NCBI GenBank assembly: GCA_963714055.1
Contig: OY970227.1
Location: forward strand, 1,426,001-1,490,000
Source: JACDBE01 sp963714055
Lineage (GTDB): Bacteria; Actinomycetota; Acidimicrobiia; Spongiisociales; UBA5794
Length of the DNA: 64,000 bases
Direction: 5' to 3'
Part shown: positions 63,015 through 64,000 of the stretch, piece after piece
Numbering within the stretch: position 1 is the first letter of the stretch
Layout of the letters: each line of letters opens with the position of its first letter
Made by a program: the position numbers and the translations under genes
The notes under the pieces: generated by a model
The model's database searches: none
Told to the model about the DNA's origin: nothing
What the model saw: only the letters and a program-made list of their open reading frames with translations

Positions 63015-64000
63015 ATGACCGCCGGGTCGCATTGGGGGATCGTCGGCGGCGGCATGCTGGGGATGACCCTGGCGATGCGGCTCCGCCAGGCGGGCCACCG
63101 GGTCACCCTGCTCGAAGGGGCCGATCAGCTCGGTGGCCTGGCGTCGACCTGGCAGCTGGGCGACGTCGTCTGGGACAAGCACTATCACGTCACGCTGCTC
63201 TCCGACTCGTCGTTGCGCACCGTGCTCGACGAGCTCGGCCTGGCCGACGAGCTGCGCTGGGTCGAGACCAGGACGGGTTGCTACACCGACGGCCGGCTGT
63301 ACTCGGTGTCGAACACCGCCGAGTTCCTCAGGTTCCCGCCGCTGGGCATCGTCGACAAGCTCCGACTGGGCTGGACGATCTTCCACGCCTCGCGGATCGA
63401 CGACTGGGAGCGGCTCGAGCAGATCCCGGTGGAGGACTGGCTGGTCGAAGCACTCCGGCCGGCGCACCTTCGACAAGTTCTGGAGGCCGCTGCTGCGCTC
63501 CAAGCTGGGCGAGAACTACCGGATCGCATCGGCCGCGTTCATCTGGGCGATCATCCAGCGCCTGTACGCCGCCCGCCGTACCGGACTCAAGAAGGAGATG
63601 TTCGGTTACGTCGAGGGCGGCTACGCCCGGGTCCTGTCCCGTTTCGGCGAGCGGCTCGAGGCGATGGGCGTCGAGATCCGGCTCGGGGCCAGGGCAGAGC
63701 GTGATCGCCTGCCGAAGGCGACCGGGTCAGGGTCGAGCTCGAGGACGGCAGCCTCCTGTTCGACCGGGTCGTGGTCACCACCGGCATCTCCGATCGCCGC
63801 CCGCCTGATCGAGGGCCTGACCGAAGCGGAGCGGGCGACCATGAACGGCGTGACCTACCAGGGCATCGTGTGCGCCTCGGTGCTCATGGCCGAGCCGCTC
63901 GCCGGCTACTACGTGACCAACATCACCGACGACTGGGTGCCGTTCACCGGGGTGATCGAGATGTCCGCCCTGGTGGACCGGGACGCCTTCGGCGGGCGGG
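63015..64000 (+). CDS. FAD-dependent oxidoreductase/amine-oxidase-like protein (partial)
   Basis: At least 325 residues, cut by the window edge. The FAD site HWGIVGGGMLGMTLAMRLRQAGHRVTLLEGADQLGGLASTWQL is clear. DKHYHVTLLSDSSLRTVLDELGL, TFDKFWRPLLRSKLGENYRIASAAFIWAIIQRLYAAR, and MFGYVEGGYARVLSRFGERLEAMGVEIRLG follow in shifted frames. This matches the protoporphyrinogen-oxidase-like group often found in polysaccharide loci (UDP-galactopyranose-mutase-like relatives exist). At least three breaks. The reaction is unknown. Confidence 0.75.

Noticed and set aside
10696..63900. Widespread pseudogenes or programmed frameshifting
   Set aside because: Breaks are too many, nearly all one added G or C, with no slippery heptamers, and motifs continue beyond each. 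Sequencing error explains them better.

Overview
The window is about 70% GC, with frequent GTG starts, many 4-bp ATGA/GTGA gene overlaps and at least one promoter that suggests a leaderless transcript. It carries several F420-type enzymes, an XRE regulator paired with an HbhA-like protein, and an actinobacterial-style c-di-AMP riboswitch. I read it as Actinomycetota, probably an uncultured lineage. An Acidimicrobiia-like origin is a guess. No phage, IS element or CRISPR array was seen.

Data quality shapes the annotation. About half the genes are split between reading frames. Almost every break I resolved is one extra G or C, usually a single G or C doubled. Genes with up to about ten breaks keep full family motifs on both sides, so I treat them as intact genes damaged by consensus errors and give whole-gene spans. 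Breaks are absent from 1-10.7 kb, dense at 22.6-33 kb and 52-56 kb, and scattered elsewhere.

Layout. 0-9 kb: XRE/HbhA-like pair, DUF4332 protein, riboswitch-controlled CPA2 antiporter with USP domains, and a copper-site/beta-helix lipoprotein coupled to a methyltransferase. 8-15 kb: acyl-CoA dehydrogenase with a divergent TetR, then a four-gene general amino acid ABC transporter. 15-20.8 kb: an amidohydrolase with two F420-type nitroreductases, an F420/FMN split-barrel protein, an unusual EndoIV-like plus LigD-polymerase fusion, and a VOC protein.

20.9-33 kb is the most interesting block. It holds an AhpD-like protein, a GntR regulator, thioredoxin, a Liv-type ABC importer, UbiX, type 2 IPP isomerase, cupin, EthD-like protein, UbiD and a luciferase-like monooxygenase. 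A 16-bp palindrome (ATGTAGCATGCTACAT-like) occurs three times: before the GntR operon, upstream of the importer, and between ubiD and the monooxygenase. I propose a GntR-controlled regulon for uptake and prenyl-FMN-dependent (de)carboxylation of an unknown, perhaps aromatic, acid.

33-37 kb: nagA, tRNA-Lys with a tandem repeat growing out of its 3' end, two SnoaL-like proteins, a GlsB-like membrane protein and an EEP-family hydrolase. 37-39 kb: a surface protein with a probable sortase anchor. 39-64 kb is a Wzx/Wzy-type exopolysaccharide locus: Wzc-like chain-length protein/kinase, WecG-type transferase, two GT4s, Wzy, Wzx, priming sugar transferase, GDP-mannose epimerase-like protein, a GT-C enzyme with two ArnE/F-like half transporters, sulfotransferase, deacetylase, and a beta-helix/RTX protein. 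It ends with a WbpD/E/B/I-type set for UDP-ManNAc(3NAc)A. The last gene, a FAD-dependent oxidoreductase, runs off the window.
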